A stretch of DNA of 64,000 nucleotides from Mactromeris polynyma (GCA_032209605.1 JASFXZ010000003.1:35862762-35926761); one strand, 5' to 3'; counted from the stretch's first letter, positions 1-12,516 are shown. Made by a program: numbers and translations. Notes: generated by a model not told the origin, from the sequence alone.

Positions 1-494
1 CCGGTAAATGCACACAAATATCAAAAGTATTTTTGGAAAGGAGAGAAAGTATACTAGCTTATGCATTCGAGTTTTTTAAAATTATATCAATATAAATTAA
101 AAAAAACTAGATTTTCCGTACTCATCCCTTGTTTCTGTTATACAATTTATGTTGTTTTTTTTTTATTCTCGATATCACGATGTTGATTTGATTATTATCT
201 GTGTATGCATGTGTTTCTTTTGCAAATTGAACGCTTGTTAAACTAGCCTGATTTACCGGACAACATGTACAATTTAACAATACCAAAAGTTCAAATAACT
301 TCACTGTTTTTCAATACTTTTACAAAATCATAGCAGTATTAGTTGAAGGACTGTATAACGATAAAACATATATCATTTAGCTAGATAATTATTACTAAAA
401 AGCAAATATGGCCATTTCCTTCTGCCTATATCGCCTTAACATCGTGCTCGAATCGCAATGAAAACAAAGACCGGATTTAACGTCTGACCGAACT

Positions 495-665
495 TCAGGG
501 GCCTCATTCACAAACGTTTCTAGGCCCGTCAAAATCTTACACTTATGTTTAGACTTAGACTTTGGCTTAGACTTCCATAATTTATTCCATTCACAAAACA
601 AAGTCTATATTTCAAATTAGACTTATGACGTGAAGTATGAAATCATAAGCCTACTTTTGTAGACT
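495..665. repeat. Dispersed repeat starting 'ggggcctcattcacaaacg'
   Basis: The block opens with ggcctcattcacaaacg and continues with degenerate tandem 'agactta' words (cttagactttggcttagac, attagacttatgacg, gtagacttatatgg). I recall similar starts in mollusc miniature elements, but no terminal inverted repeat could be fixed here. Confidence 0.35.
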
Positions 666-899
666 TATATGGTAATAAAGTAGTAACGTTGCCGTCATAT
701 AGTACAGACGTCAATATTTCATAGCAAGAATATCGCAGAAATTGTTCATGTATGCTACCATTTAGCATTGTAATCAATAGTAAAATGTAAACAAGGCCAC
801 CGCTGTATTGACTCCATGTATGCTTGTCATGTATAGTTTAACAAATTTCAGCATTTTATTATGCAATGTAAAGTGACATGTGCTGAACTACTAATTCCC

Positions 900-1012
900 C
901 GCGTTGTTTACTGCGTACTTCGCACTTAGGGAAATAAGGTCAAATGCACAGCATCTGAAATGTAGCATACGTACTATGACCTTTGGCTTAAGCCCCAGGC
1001 CAAAACTTAATG
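900..1012 (-). repeat. Dispersed repeat, inverted relative to the copy at 48745-48840
   Basis: The reverse complement (ggcctggggcttaagcc, then gctacatttcagat, then tttgaccttatttcc) lines up with 48760-48837 (ggcttggggcttagcc, gctacatttcagat, cttgaccttatttcc). This shared order shows one dispersed family in opposite orientations. Confidence 0.65.
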
Positions 1013-2127
1013 GACGAGTCAAATCTAAGTCCATAGTAGGTAGATATCGCGACTGTTTTACACTCTTCTACAAAAAATCTTCCTACCAACAAACTATTGA
1101 GCGACAATTGTGAATCAACTTTAAAATACTGACTGATTCTCGATAACAGACAGATAATTGACCAAAGAGTTTCGAATAATTTGCAACTGGTTACTTTCAA
1201 ACAATTAATCACCCTGCAAATGTATTACTTTACAACGGAATACCTTAATATAACTTTGTTTGCTTTCCGTAAGATCAAATTCTATTTGTGGTAAAAGTCA
1301 GCACGCTCAATAGAAATCACGCTACAAGGCCTGTGTACAATTTGCTCTATTCCCCAATGCATTCTGTATTTTCCGTGTTTGTTACTTATTTATATCGACT
1401 TGTGTTTGTAAATACTTAGCTCAATATAATAGTAAAGTAACCATATGCTGGTATCTACATTAAGTTATCGCAAAATCAATGACATTCCAAACAAAAGTTA
1501 AAAGGTTTGGCCATACTACGCTATAAATATGGTATAATCATATCCATAGGTAATAGGAAAGAATTTACCACGTCAATGTATGGTCAAAGAGACATACACG
1601 TACTACCGATATCATGAAATATCCTACATCACGGACGCGCAAGAGCACACCAATTCCCTACTTTGAATGATCAAAGAGATATGAAAGCTTTACAAAGGAA
1701 GACACAAAACACGACAACAAACAGCGGATACCAGAATGAACTCAATGACTGACGAAACAAATACATGTCCTTAATATAAAAACAAAGATAATGAAAATGT
1801 ACAATGTACGATTGACAAAGAAAGATTGTGATTTCTTATTCATCATTCCATATGCAAATAAACGGCAAATCAGGGACCGTGAAATTATGAACATCACTTT
1901 TCCGCAATTCACGAATTCAGATAAACTTTTGAACCCATGAACTATTGAATCACAGAGTTAATGATGTTAAAGGTCAAGATTCCAAAACGTAGTTTGCAAT
2001 AATGACATCAATAAATGTGACATATCGAATTTAATGATGTAGAGATTCATGTTGTCACCGTTCTAGAAAATGAATAATAAATACAGTAGTCATCCTCGGT
2101 AATTTCATAATTAACTCTATGCCTTAC

Positions 2128-2263
2128 CAATATAGTTAGATCCGAGAATTTTCTGTATGATAACCGTTCCGTTTGTGATATCATTACCCTCTTCAATAGT
2201 TTCATGTGCTGCTTTTGCATATAGCATGACGGCATCGTAAAGATATGCTGCGTAAACGGTTAT
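2128..2263 (-). CDS. Receptor guanylate cyclase, ANF_receptor domain exon (last one inside the window)
   Basis: Seen: a 136-bp open exon with acceptor gatatctctacag and donor ATTG|GTAAGG. It starts in phase 0 directly after the CTRQ of the preceding exon and ends in phase 1. It reads ITVYAAYLYDAVMLYAKAAH, then ETIEEGNDITNGTVIIQKIL and GSNYI. 'AAYLYDAVMLYA' is a hallmark of the C-terminal part of the ANF_receptor domain, and 'NGT..I' with the following 'YI G' precedes the juxtamembrane segment in guanylate cyclases. The next exon (end of the ligand domain, membrane span, kinase-like domain, cyclase) was not found in 1-2127 and probably lies left of the window. Confidence 0.87.
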
Positions 2264-3130
2264 CTGTAGAGATATCATAGTAATGTTATAGTAAATTAAA
2301 GTACATGTAAAATGAAACAAAATATGTAAAAAACGTTCCAAAAACTGGAGCACAAAAACAAGATTTCTAAGTCAGAAAATCATTTAACTGTGTAACTATG
2401 TCAAATGTATATTTTATCAGTCTTGTAAAGGCAACAATTGACAACCACCTCTTTTACCTAAGGTATTAAAGACACATTATTTCAATAAGAAAATGTGTTT
2501 AAAACGATTAGTTTATACCTTATGTGAACGATAATAACAAGATGTAAATTATAGCAAAACATGACTTATTGGCCCATTATCAAATACATCCCTTACCTAT
2601 GTTTATATTTTAGACTTAAAACTGTGCGTAAGATCAAATTTGAAATGTGTCCATAAGGAGAAAGGTTTCCCTATTTTGCTGTCAGAACCAGTTAAGTAGT
2701 TCGGATAAAGGAAATGTTTTTTATTACCAGCGACCTTGGTCCCAACAGTGAGTCGGTGCCAGTTCTGTTGGCTCGGTTGTGTACTCCCATATCTACTGGA
2801 GATCATGTGCATGAATGTTCATTTGATGTACCTCAAAAGTTTGGTAATGGACGGGTTGATCGCGTGAAAAATGTATTGAAATGGAACCAACACATACTCT
2901 TAAAGCTTCGTTTACGAAGGAAAAAAGTCAATTACTGATTAAGCTTTTATGCGAAAACTAGTGTCAGAGAATGTATGTTTCATGTTTACATTGCTTTAGT
3001 GAAACCGCTTAGGGAATGAAAAATTCGAAACAACTTCGACCCATCGTCCCACCTAAAGTTTCGGATAAGGACACCATAACAAACAATTTCTACCGAAGGC
3101 TTAACTGTGTCGAAAATATTATTGACATAC
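2264..3130 (-). other. Intron of the guanylate cyclase gene
   Basis: An 867-bp intron bounded by gtatgt and ctctacag on the minus strand. No repeat or RNA gene was recognised inside. Confidence 0.7.
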
Positions 3131-3303
3131 CTGTCTGGTACAATTGAAAGGGTTCGGAAAATTGAACGGTTCTCTATCCAGATATGCGTTTACTGTGTTT
3201 TTAAAATCTTCATAGTTTGGATTGTAAGGTGGACTGCCAGTAATAACAAGTAACGATTTAACTGCCTCTTCATTCGTCTTTGTAAACGGAGAATCCGTCG
3301 TTC
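3131..3303 (-). CDS. Receptor guanylate cyclase, ANF_receptor domain exon
   Basis: Seen: a 173-bp open exon, acceptor tatctacttcag and donor CAG|GTATGT. It is entered in phase 1 (completing an Arg codon with the preceding exon) and left in phase 0. The translation includes EEAVKSLLVITGSPPYNPNY, then EDFKNTVNAYLDREPFNFPN and PFNCTRQ. In receptor guanylate cyclases this part carries the 'Y..F...V..YL..PPFNF.NPF' signature near the end of the ligand domain, and the single Cys fits that family. It was too short and M-less to stand out as an ORF; it was found by following the splice phase from the flanking exons. Confidence 0.86.
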
Positions 3304-4225
3304 CTGAAGTAGATAAAACAAATATAGTTTACTGATAGTTTAATGACTGTGGACACGTTGGAATGTAGAGATTCTTTTCATCTATTACTGTGATGTCTCC
3401 CATTACCCCTGATTGAAAGTTTTAGTATCCTAATTCCCCTCCTATTGCTTTATATTAATAAGCTCTTCATAATTCTTATTTTTCTACTTCTCATTGTCAT
3501 TTAAGATTGATTTAAACCCCATTCCCATTATGTTATTACTTATCCCTAGGATCGGTGGGGAAGATCTTGTTTTATGAATCCTTGTGTTTCACTTTCCCAC
3601 TTTACTAGAAGAGTATTATTATGTTATTGTTAACATACCTGATTAACGAGTCATTTTACTACAATCATAAACAACAAATATGAATAAATTGTAAAGGGAA
3701 AGAAGAATATGCGAATATACCTGATTTCCTGCAGGAAATTATGTTGGGAAAATTGTTTGATGCCTAATTACAGTCTTAGGAATCTTGGTCGAAAATTGCT
3801 CAGATCTGAGCTGTAACACCTCAGCAGGAATACAGCAAAAGATAACACATGTATTGATAAAATGTATACATTAGGAGGAAGTATGTATTATACTGTCTTA
3901 AACAAATATCTTATTCACAAGAGAAATCTTATAACATTTTATGAAGCTATACTTTTATAATTATGCAGTTTGTGTCCATCACTTATCTAATACCTTTTTA
4001 ACATCATATGACTATGAATTGTTATATTTATTTGCAATATGTCTACATTTGCTCTGACAAACAATGACTTGGATTCAAAATCAAAGACACGTTTAAAGGG
4101 CCAATAATTATGAAAAAGTGTTTTATTGAAGAACAAGAGCTGTCGTTGTAAGTGAAGAATGTTCTTGAAATAGTTTTCGAAGTAAGATGGAAAGGTCAAT
4201 ACTTAAGTGAAGGAAATGATTAATA

Positions 4226-4702
4226 AATGTGGCTTGACCTTTGAGGTAGAGATGGTTCTTGCACGTCACGTACTGACGGATTTTAAAATAACGGATATGC
4301 AGCATTCCATATTGATCAAACTGTGACATTGAGATCTCGGGTAGGGACGTGGTCTTGCATGCGACATGTTGCCTTTATATGCCAAACACATGTGCTAAGT
4401 TATTTCAAATTTTGCCAGTATATGACAAAGGTACAGCCCGGACTCGACCACCTATAATCTGTGTGTATGTATACAGCATTCAATAATTATCAAACTGTCA
4501 GTGTGACATTGACTTTTGAGGTAGGGGCATGGGTCTTGCACACGACATGTCACCTTTATATGCCAAACACAATGTGCCAAGTTATTTTGAAATATGGCAG
4601 TACATGACGAAGTCACAGCCCGAACACGAAAATATCAGAATAGACGGACAGTGCATTTTTATATGCCCACATTCTTGGGGGGGGGGGGTATGGGGGCATA
4701 AA
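4226..4702 (+). repeat. Bivalve-type tandem repeat (about 180-bp unit) ending in a G-rich hairpin
   Basis: Units start near 4226 (gacctttgaggtag), 4322 (tgtgacattgag) and 4502 (tgtgacattgac). The last two are 180 bp apart and share tgtgacattga, a 'gtagggacgtggtcttgca'-like stretch, cctttatatgccaaacaca and 'acagcccg'. The array ends with tatgccc (4662-4668), a 12-14 G run, and gggggcata (4692-4700), which can fold back on each other. I recall this repeat from bivalve genomes. It lies in the intron between the exons at 9088 and 3131. Confidence 0.7.
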
Positions 4703-5833
4703 ATACTCAATCTGGTCCTATGTTAAGCATATATTACTGTTCTATAGAAAGTAGATATATAGATTAACACTTATATAATTAGTGGGAGACATTTATGTCA
4801 TCCAATTAAATTACATGTAGTATGTTTTTGATTAACGTATACAGTTAAATTCGACATCAAATATTTTCTTTAGTAAAAGACAAGGTATTTCTGTATTTTG
4901 ACTAAACTGAATATCAACTGAAAGTTAAAGTACAGAAAAAGTTACAATGACATCTTGGATAGGATCTCCCCGGATGTTCTGCATTAGCTCACATTTCTAG
5001 AGCTGGGTTATAAATTCACTGTGGTCAGTTAGCTTGTCATTGATAATGAGATAACATGCTGGGCAGCAAAACCAAGAAATTCTGTGAAAGTAACCAAGAT
5101 TCCTAAGACTGATTAAACAATAAAATATCAGCATCCAGATGGAATGTGTTTGACGTCACCAGTTGCAAGAAATGTGTTTTACCATTAAAGACTTACGTCG
5201 AGGTCAATAATATGGATAATGCAGTTTTGTTGACCTGTCTGGAAGAAATAGTGACCGAAGTTATAGTAATATAGTATATACCCAGAAATTATTTAAATAA
5301 AGACAGATAAAGACGACCATTTGCAAAGACATAAAGGAAATAGATTACACGAAGACAATGATTCACAATCGCCGATAAGACAAGTTCATTATAATGACTA
5401 CAGTGTGATTTTCCGTTTAATGCAAACGTGCAGATACGATACACGCAAAAATGGTCTAAACCGTATTGGTAAGAACTTTCTTAAGCCAGTACTTAAGTAT
5501 TTTTGAAAACATGGCGTCAGATATACTTAATGAAGCACCTACGGAGACATGTCATTGTGTCAGTCAGCATATTCACAAAATAGGAACCAATCGACTGTTG
5601 GGTTCATAAAATTACACTTTGGAATAAAGACAAATCCGTTAGTGCACTAGCCAAGACTCATTGAGTGTCCATCCTACAGCATATTGTACGTATACATGTA
5701 TTACTTGCATATCCTGTTTTTAATCTACTTCCGATCATTTGTGTGTTCCTTTGAATAAAGCTTAATGACATATTTGACTGAAATGTATTGAGTGATAGGA
5801 GAAAGAGAACTATTGGACTACTCTCTTAAATCT

Positions 5834-5960
5834 TAAAAGAGAGAGAATAAGTTGCTACAAGGAACGCCGCATACAAAAGACAGTGCCTCCCCACACAGAC
5901 CTCCGGGAAAACAACAATCCATGAAACATAAGGCACTTGAGGAGGTTCAAGGGTAAATAA
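5834..5960. repeat. Dispersed repeat family R1, copy 1 ('gttgctacaaggaacgcc')
   Basis: Shares gttgctac(a/g)gaacgcc, cacacagacctccggg, aaaacaaca.tccat and ggtaaata with 60325-60475, and a shorter part with 14692-14785. The minus strand keeps partly open reading in all three copies, but frames and stops differ, so this is treated as a repeat and not a gene. Confidence 0.7.
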
Positions 5961-6261
5961 TCTACTCAGTTTATGATTCAAGTAGAATTTAAATTGTATC
6001 AATAATTTCATTCGCAGACACGTTCTATGGAATTAGAACATCGTCTACTAATACATAATTAAATCTAGTGTTTTAGAATACTTGATTACTTTGATTACTT
6101 ACACCAAATCTCAGTGTTAAATATTGTGTCAAATGTCCATGTAGACATAAGTAACCGACGAGCAGAGTATATGTTGAAGTTGTTGTTTAACAATCTGATT
6201 TACTTAAAATAGCCATTTTAAAAATGCAACAACCCAGGTTTTTACATTTCCAGAAAATAAA

Positions 6262-6900
6262 TAAACAAGGTGGCCAAGACAGCGCTAGATCGATCACCTG
6301 AATACCCTAAACGTCTAGGGAGTCAACAAGGGTTTGTAATGATTTGACCAAGTGACCTAGTTTTTAAACCCTACGTGATTCGGTATCGAATACGGCTTGC
6401 ATTTCATTTAAAGAAACATTTTGATGAGGTTTCATGTTACTCAGATCGCAAATGTGGCCTCTATAGAATCCACGAAGATTTTCGATAATTAGACCCTGTG
6501 ACCTAAATCTAGAACTCGCCCCATTTCATTGTGAAAGCATACTGATGACATTCCACGTAGTTCAAGCAGTACATGCTGCCTCTAGATTGTCCATAAGGAG
6601 GTGTTATAATTTAACCATGTGACTTGGTTTTCGGAAATTTCACGCAGTTTGAGTAGAGAATGCGATGTACACTAGGATATTTTATTATTTAGCCGTGAGG
6701 CCTAGTTTTTGACTCCATGTGACCCAGTAATTAACTTGAATTCCATTCCATTGTGACAAACGATCTGATCAAGCTTCATATTGCTCAGGTTGAAAATGTA
6801 GCTTCTAAAATGTCCGGGAGATTTTTCTATGATTTGACCTTTTGAACTAACTTTTTGGCCTTAAATGACCCAGTATCGAACTAGACCACGATCCTGTCAT
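6262..6900 (+). repeat. 5' part of a mollusc-type element: degenerate 'gacc-agtgacctagtttttgac' units
   Basis: Begins with acaaggtggcc and gatcgatcacctgaa (6291-6302), then decayed repeats of 'gatttgacc...tgacctagttttt...tgacccagtatcgaac' near 6340, 6487, 6610, 6688 and 6831. This wording resembles a very common bivalve repeat. Together with 6901-7815 it appears to be one element of about 1.55 kb. tcacctgaat (6294-6303) is mirrored by attcaggtga (7803-7812). Confidence 0.6.
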
Positions 6901-7706
6901 CAGGATTTGGCCTAAATTGTGACCTCTCATCAGTATTGGGCCTAAATTGTGACCTCTCATCAGGATTTGGCCTAAATTGTGACCTCTCATCAGGATTGGG
7001 CCTAAATTGTGATCTCTCATCAGGATTGGGCCTAAATTGTGACCTCTCATCAGGATTTGGCCTAAATTGTGACCTATCATCAGTATTGGGCCTAAATTGT
7101 GACCTCTCATCAGTATTGGGCCTAAATTGTGACCTCTCATCAGGATTTGGCCTAAATTGTGACCTCTCATCAGGATTGGGCCTAAATTGTGACCTCTCAT
7201 CAGGATTGGGCCTAAATTGTGACCTCTCATCAGGATTTGGCCTAAATTGTGACTTATCGTCAGTATTGGGCCTAAATTGTGACCTCTCATCAGGATTTGG
7301 CCTAAATTGTGACCTCTCATCAGGATTGGGCCTAAATTGTGACCTCTCATCAGGATTGGGCCTAAATTGTGACCTCTCATCAGGATTTGGCCTAAATTGT
7401 GACCTATCATCAGTATTGGGCCTAAATTGTGACCTCTCATCAGTATTGGGCCTAAATTGTGACCTCTCATCAGGATTTGGCCTAAATTGTGACCTCTCAT
7501 CAGGATTGGGCCTAAATTGTGACCTCTCATCAGGATTGGGCCTAAATTGTGACCTCTCATCAGGATTTGGCCTAAATTGTGACTTATCATCAGTATTGGG
7601 CCTAAATTGTGACCTCTTATCAGGATTTGGCCTAAATTGTGACCTCTCATCAGGATTGGGCCTAAATTGTGACCTCTCATCAGGATTGGGCCTAAATTGT
7701 GACCTC
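6901..7706 (+). repeat. 30-bp minisatellite, 27 units, arranged as a 330-bp higher-order repeat
   Basis: Unit: caggatttggcctaaattgt plus gacctctcat. Three unit types differ at positions 4-8: A (ggatttgg), B (ggattggg), C (gtattggg). The order is AC, then ABBACC-ABBAC (6961-7290), ABBACC-ABBAC again (7291-7620), then ABB. The two 11-unit blocks differ at only 3 of 330 bases and share private variants (gacctatcat in the 4th unit, gacttatc in the 10th). Because 30 is divisible by 3, frames stay open on both strands (6847-7791 minus, 6936-7709 plus). These are by-products of the repeat and not genes. Confidence 0.97.
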
Positions 7707-7815
7707 TAGAGTGTCCCATTTGTGAATGAACCACGGACGCCTTGACGACGGTCGACACGACGGAGACCCAACGATCATTAAAGCTCACCATGAGTATATA
7801 GTATTCAGGTGAGCT
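7707..7815 (+). repeat. 3' end of the same element with terminal palindrome
   Basis: After the minisatellite come ctagagtgtcccatttgtg, gacgccttgacgacggtcg and a terminal hairpin: agctcacc (7782-7789) pairs with ggtgagct (7808-7815), with near-complementary inner bases (atgagta / tattca). This tail resembles the one found at the end of many bivalve dispersed repeats. Confidence 0.7.
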
Positions 7816-9087
7816 AAAGTATATCTAAATGATTAAGTATTCCAACTAAAGGCGTTTATGAGCGCTCCGTACATAATATTCAGAACTAGAAACAAATCGT
7901 GTTCCCTTTTGTAAAAGCGATTTAAAGTGTGTAGCCAATTTCCGATGAATCGTCTCCGCATCTGTCTTGTCACTCGTTCAATTAGAGAAACGAATTAATT
8001 CAGCCCCATTTGATTTGCTCAAGTGAACAAGCAGCAAAGACGGAGAGAGAAAATGCCACAACCACTTACAAACAGGCAAACGTCTTAATGTCAAACATAA
8101 CTGTACATTAGAGATTGACAATGTACAGGTTATATTTCTGAGAGATTTTGGTAATGGAGGTTGTTAAATGAAAAGTAGATTTAGCAAGAAATATCTTGAA
8201 CAAAAATGGTCGGCGCAATCTGAAGCAAGCAAATAGTTGCAATCTGAAGGATAATATTTGTTGTGCTGTATAACAAATGTGTGTAACGTAGAATTTCGGT
8301 AAATTGACCGAAGTTCAATGGATTTCGTTAAGGTAACGTACCCCTTATCGAAAGGTAAACCAATCCGCGTCAATGTTACAAACGTTGTTCGGTTGAAGAG
8401 AAGTTGGTTAAGTGGTAAACGTTAGATTTGATTGTTTTACCTAGTACTGATATGCAAATAGCAATGCTATGTAAGTACGGCTGTGCAGTATCATAATGAA
8501 ACGAACGGCTGTGTTTCTATGTTATAACCAGTTCTTGCATCCATCATCACGTGACATTCATGGAGTCACTTATTAATGCGATAATCCCTGGAAGGAGTTT
8601 GACTCTGGTAAATTCCATGTTCGTAAAACATTTGCTCGAACACTTGGAAAACTTGACAATTTTGTGTAGATGTTTGAGTCGTGTTTCATGTGCATTTCTG
8701 ATATGTTCGGCGGACTTTGGTCAATATCTGGTATCAAACTTCTAATAAATGTTGAATAACAATTTACAATGTTGCTAATTCACGAACGCATAGCGCTGTT
8801 AAGATACAATCTTTATTAAGTTGTCAATAACGTTATTAATCATTGCTTCAATTTATTGTGTTTTATATACAAGAAAGGCAAAAAAACGTGTCTGTATTTG
8901 GAAACGATCAGATAAATGTTTGTAGAATATAAAGGGTCTAAGGAGTCTATTAAAAAGGAATTTATTCATCAGATGGATTTGTTTCAATTAAACAATCATA
9001 TAAATGATATCTAAATTAATGCTTTAATTATAAGTTCGATTAATCGCGGCTTTTTCCATATAAAATAAATATTTTGCTCGAACTTAC
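7816..9087. other. Intronic sequence without recognised features
   Basis: AT-rich intron of the guanylate cyclase gene. Short open frames here (8164-8373 minus, 8551-8745 plus) show no motif, splice context or repeat. Confidence 0.5.
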
Positions 9088-9234
9088 GTCTGTAATAATC
9101 AAGTGGGTCGATTGTGTCCACCGTTTCATGGTCAAAGTAAATCACGATATATTCACCAGTGTCCAGCAATCCACGGTCATACATGTTGGTCATCATATCC
9201 ACAATAGCGTTATATGTACCCAGAAATACATAAA
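9088..9234 (-). CDS. Receptor guanylate cyclase, ANF_receptor domain exon
   Basis: Seen: a 147-bp open exon with a strong acceptor (aatttattttcag) and a consensus donor GAC|GTAAGT. With one base from the preceding exon it reads VYVFLGTYNAIVDMMTNMYD, then RGLLDTGEYIVIYFDHETVD and PLDYYR, ending in phase 1. 'VYVFLG' and 'RGLLDTGEY.VI' followed by an acidic stretch and 'DP..YYR' are typical of the second lobe in invertebrate receptor guanylate cyclases. The intron on its 5' side is about 13.3 kb and on its 3' side about 5.8 kb. Reading on past the donor (KFEQ...) gives unrelated sequence, which supports the splice site. No frameshift or premature stop is present, so this looks like a living gene. 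Confidence 0.88.
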
Positions 9235-9845
9235 CTGAAAATAAATTAAAAAACAATACGTTTTTAAAAGTAATTTGACTCGATACTAGACTTAGTAATA
9301 AAATGTTAATGATATTTTCGAACAATATAAAAACAACAATTATTTTAAATTGTTCAAGACCAGACCAGACCAGAGCAGAAAAGAAACATAAATATGGTTA
9401 GTATATAACAAAAGTATTATTGAAGACTTGAATGTAGTACACAGTCACAAAGATAAAACACATGTACATACTACGATTGAATTTATTCTGCTGTTTAAGG
9501 TCAATACCCATGTGTCCTACTGCAAGATCCTTATGAACATGTACACAATATTGCTGCTATCACGTTATCATTTCAAGTATTCATAACATATAAAGCTGAA
9601 TAAACAAATTCAAATATGCCGTGATGTATTCGTATTTATTTGAATTTTCACTTTTATGCCAATTTAAAACGGAACAAGTTCGAATAATTTGATTTCCACA
9701 GAGACGGGCACGGTATTCAACTGTCAAATTTGATCATGTTATAGTTATCGAAACAGATTGTCTAAACGCAATATTGTTCATAACGATGGTATCGTTGTTT
9801 ATTCGACAAACAAAATCATTGAAGTTTGGATGTAATATAACTCAT

Positions 9846-10100
9846 TATATGAGCGCCGCTGTACGATTTCCAACCTATTCCTTCAGTGACGTCATTTCCA
9901 GAAAACGTCACATGATGACATCACCATGTACTGACAGTAAGCTATATTTGCCCCATATGGCAATATGAAAACGATGTGACCATATGGAGTAAATGATGTT
10001 TCCTGCTTGCAAATAGTGACATCACATGTTACGTTTTCTTGAAATGACGTCTCTTACATAAGAGCTTGTAAATCCCATAGCAGCACTCAAATGTGCTTAT
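9846..10100. repeat. Inverted-repeat element family R2, full copy
   Basis: Left arm 9887-9923 (tgacgtcatttccagaaaac then gtcacatgatgacatca) is matched in reverse complement by 10017-10051 (tgacatcacatgttacg then ttttcttgaaatgacgtc). Weaker pairing extends outward (gagcgccgctg near 9851 with cagcactca near 10081) and inward around two ccatatgg motifs. The right half recurs at 42296-42412. It fits a palindromic non-autonomous transposon. Confidence 0.75.
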
Positions 10101-12516
10101 GAACGCATTCATCTTACATTTATACTGACCACATTTCTTACAACGTATAATGTGAGCAGTTCCATGAGAGAACTATTATTATTGACCAAAACTCTTTTTT
10201 CAGAGTTTTTTCATTTTCTAACAGATATATGTATGTCTAGTTTCATTAAATATCAAAACAGTTTGTATGAAAATCGGTTATTTTCTTTTTATAGTGATTC
10301 CAATATTAACAACACAATAGAAAAGAAAACTACAAACTGATAATGTCGCCCAAGAAACGCTTATCTCAAATGCAAATGTATCATCAATTTTAAAACAATC
10401 TATTTTCTAAATGGAAAACAACCAATTACACTACACTTATAAACAGTTTCACATTCATTCAATTCTGTAGATTAACATCAAGCAATGAAACACTTCAAAG
10501 AAAGTGCTCAGTGTGTGATGTCAAACCTTTCATTGGGAAATAATAGAGGTCATAACAAACATCACTATTGAAGCGTCACATTATTTCCAGAACCCCATAA
10601 CTTGTTTTCCGTTTATTTTTTAGAAAAGTACCTTTACAGTTTTACCTTCCTGTAAAGAATAGGTACATACGGGGTTATGGAATTGCATTTCACTTAGCGT
10701 ATGTGCATTCTAGAACAATGTATGTATATTACATAAAGAAAGAGCTTGGAAAGACGATACAAAATACTCAAAACTGCAAACAATTAGTTACGGGTTCTAA
10801 AAATAGGGCGATGAAAGGTTTTGACATGGAAGGGCTCGTATGGGCTAGCATCTACGTATTTTCAGGAATTGTCACGGCCGCGGAAGAATCTCGCTGTGGC
10901 GGAAATAGAATACATAATGTCCAGATCAGAATTTCGGGGCTCACTCCCTAGACCACAATGACCCTCTTGTACTGGAATAGATCGAATAGATATGCATATT
11001 CATGGATAGTTCTGGTATGCTGTCGAGGTAAATTCAACTCTAACAATTTCAGCTTTGTTTTTCGAGAATGATGTAATCACATATCTATCATAACCGTATT
11101 AGGTGTCTCTCTTCGAGAAGTTATTGTAGCATTGTAACATGAATTCACGTCTTAAAGGAGCAAGTATTACAATCTGCAACACAGTATCCATACCACTCAT
11201 ATAAATGAATCACAAAGTACTGCAGGCGCTAATGTACTCACTGCTCTAATGAGCTGATTTTTTGTACGGGGCGGGAAGAAGCCCTTTTTCGACAATTATA
11301 TGTGTGTCAGTATTAATTGTACCATACTAAGAGGACAATACAACATATATTTTATACAAGTATAATATTTTATTGCAGAAATGGGTAATGTTTTTATCGT
11401 TGATTGCGTGTCTACATGAATGTTTAGGTCCTCTTAGTTTGACTAGCCACCGTGATTTATACAATGAATCGTTCGACTAATCGCCGGGATCCGTCTTTGA
11501 TATTTTTAATTAGCAGCTTCTTCAGATCGTTTTGATAACGTCCCGAATATATGAATAAACGATGGCCTTGTACATGATTGCTTATACATGTAGTTTCATA
11601 GACCGAACTATAAAACAAGTTTCATGTAAACATTTCCAGTACATGGTTTCATGATGGTGGCTTTCTGTTGATGGTGAATAAATCATAAATCCCAAAAGAC
11701 ACATTTGTGCATGAGACAAAAATGAATTATTGTCAGATTATATAACATGGCAAATGACAAACAATTTCAAGTTTTCTACGATATTCTCAGTCAGACGGTA
11801 TCAATAAGAGTTGTCATTGTTAAATATCTGATTTATAATGTTCAGTACTTATAGCAGAAAACTGCACAAAACGAAACATCTGACGGAAATAATCCAAAGT
11901 AAATTCAGGATACACAGACAAGCATGCCTGAAATGTAAGCATAATTGGGAAATTGAAAATTGGTCTTCGTGGTCCCTTCACACGGTACTTTTTGTGCGGG
12001 AAAATGAAACAATTTTGATTTTAGATGCATGTTTGATATTAGTATATGCAGTTGTAAGTAAGTGGTCATTGATACAAGTTTGAAATTGAATTTAAAATTA
12101 ATTTTAGTCATAAGCACATAAATACATGCGTTGTTCTTTCTATTTGTTGTATCAGTAGTATATTTAATTTGAACTCGACATTCTCAAAGCTGCTTTTCCC
12201 AAATGTTCATAGTCCCCTCCTTTTTAGTTTTATGTACTTCATCTTTACTTGTAATTTATTTCGTACCCCTGTAAAATTGGGAGGTTCTAGTGTGGTTATG
12301 TGGCCTTTTCTTTGCTGCTTTTCATCACTTTTATATTATTTTCTGCAATTATTCACTAGTGAACACATAAGGACCCTGTGATTCATAGCCATACTCTGCG
12401 TTGTAATCACATCATGTTGCGGCTCTGTTTTGACGCTATGGTTCCAATTTACTGATTTAGTAGTTTTATGGGGTCTAACGCCATTTTCAAAAAGACAAGT
12501 TTTTCTTGAATTAAGT

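Larger units (their letters stand above)
1..2127. other. Intronic sequence 3' of the last guanylate cyclase exon; no further exon seen
   Basis: No open frame with guanylate cyclase character or flanking splice sites was found here. Apart from the two repeat pieces at 495-665 and 900-1012 it is plain AT-rich sequence. Confidence 0.5.
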
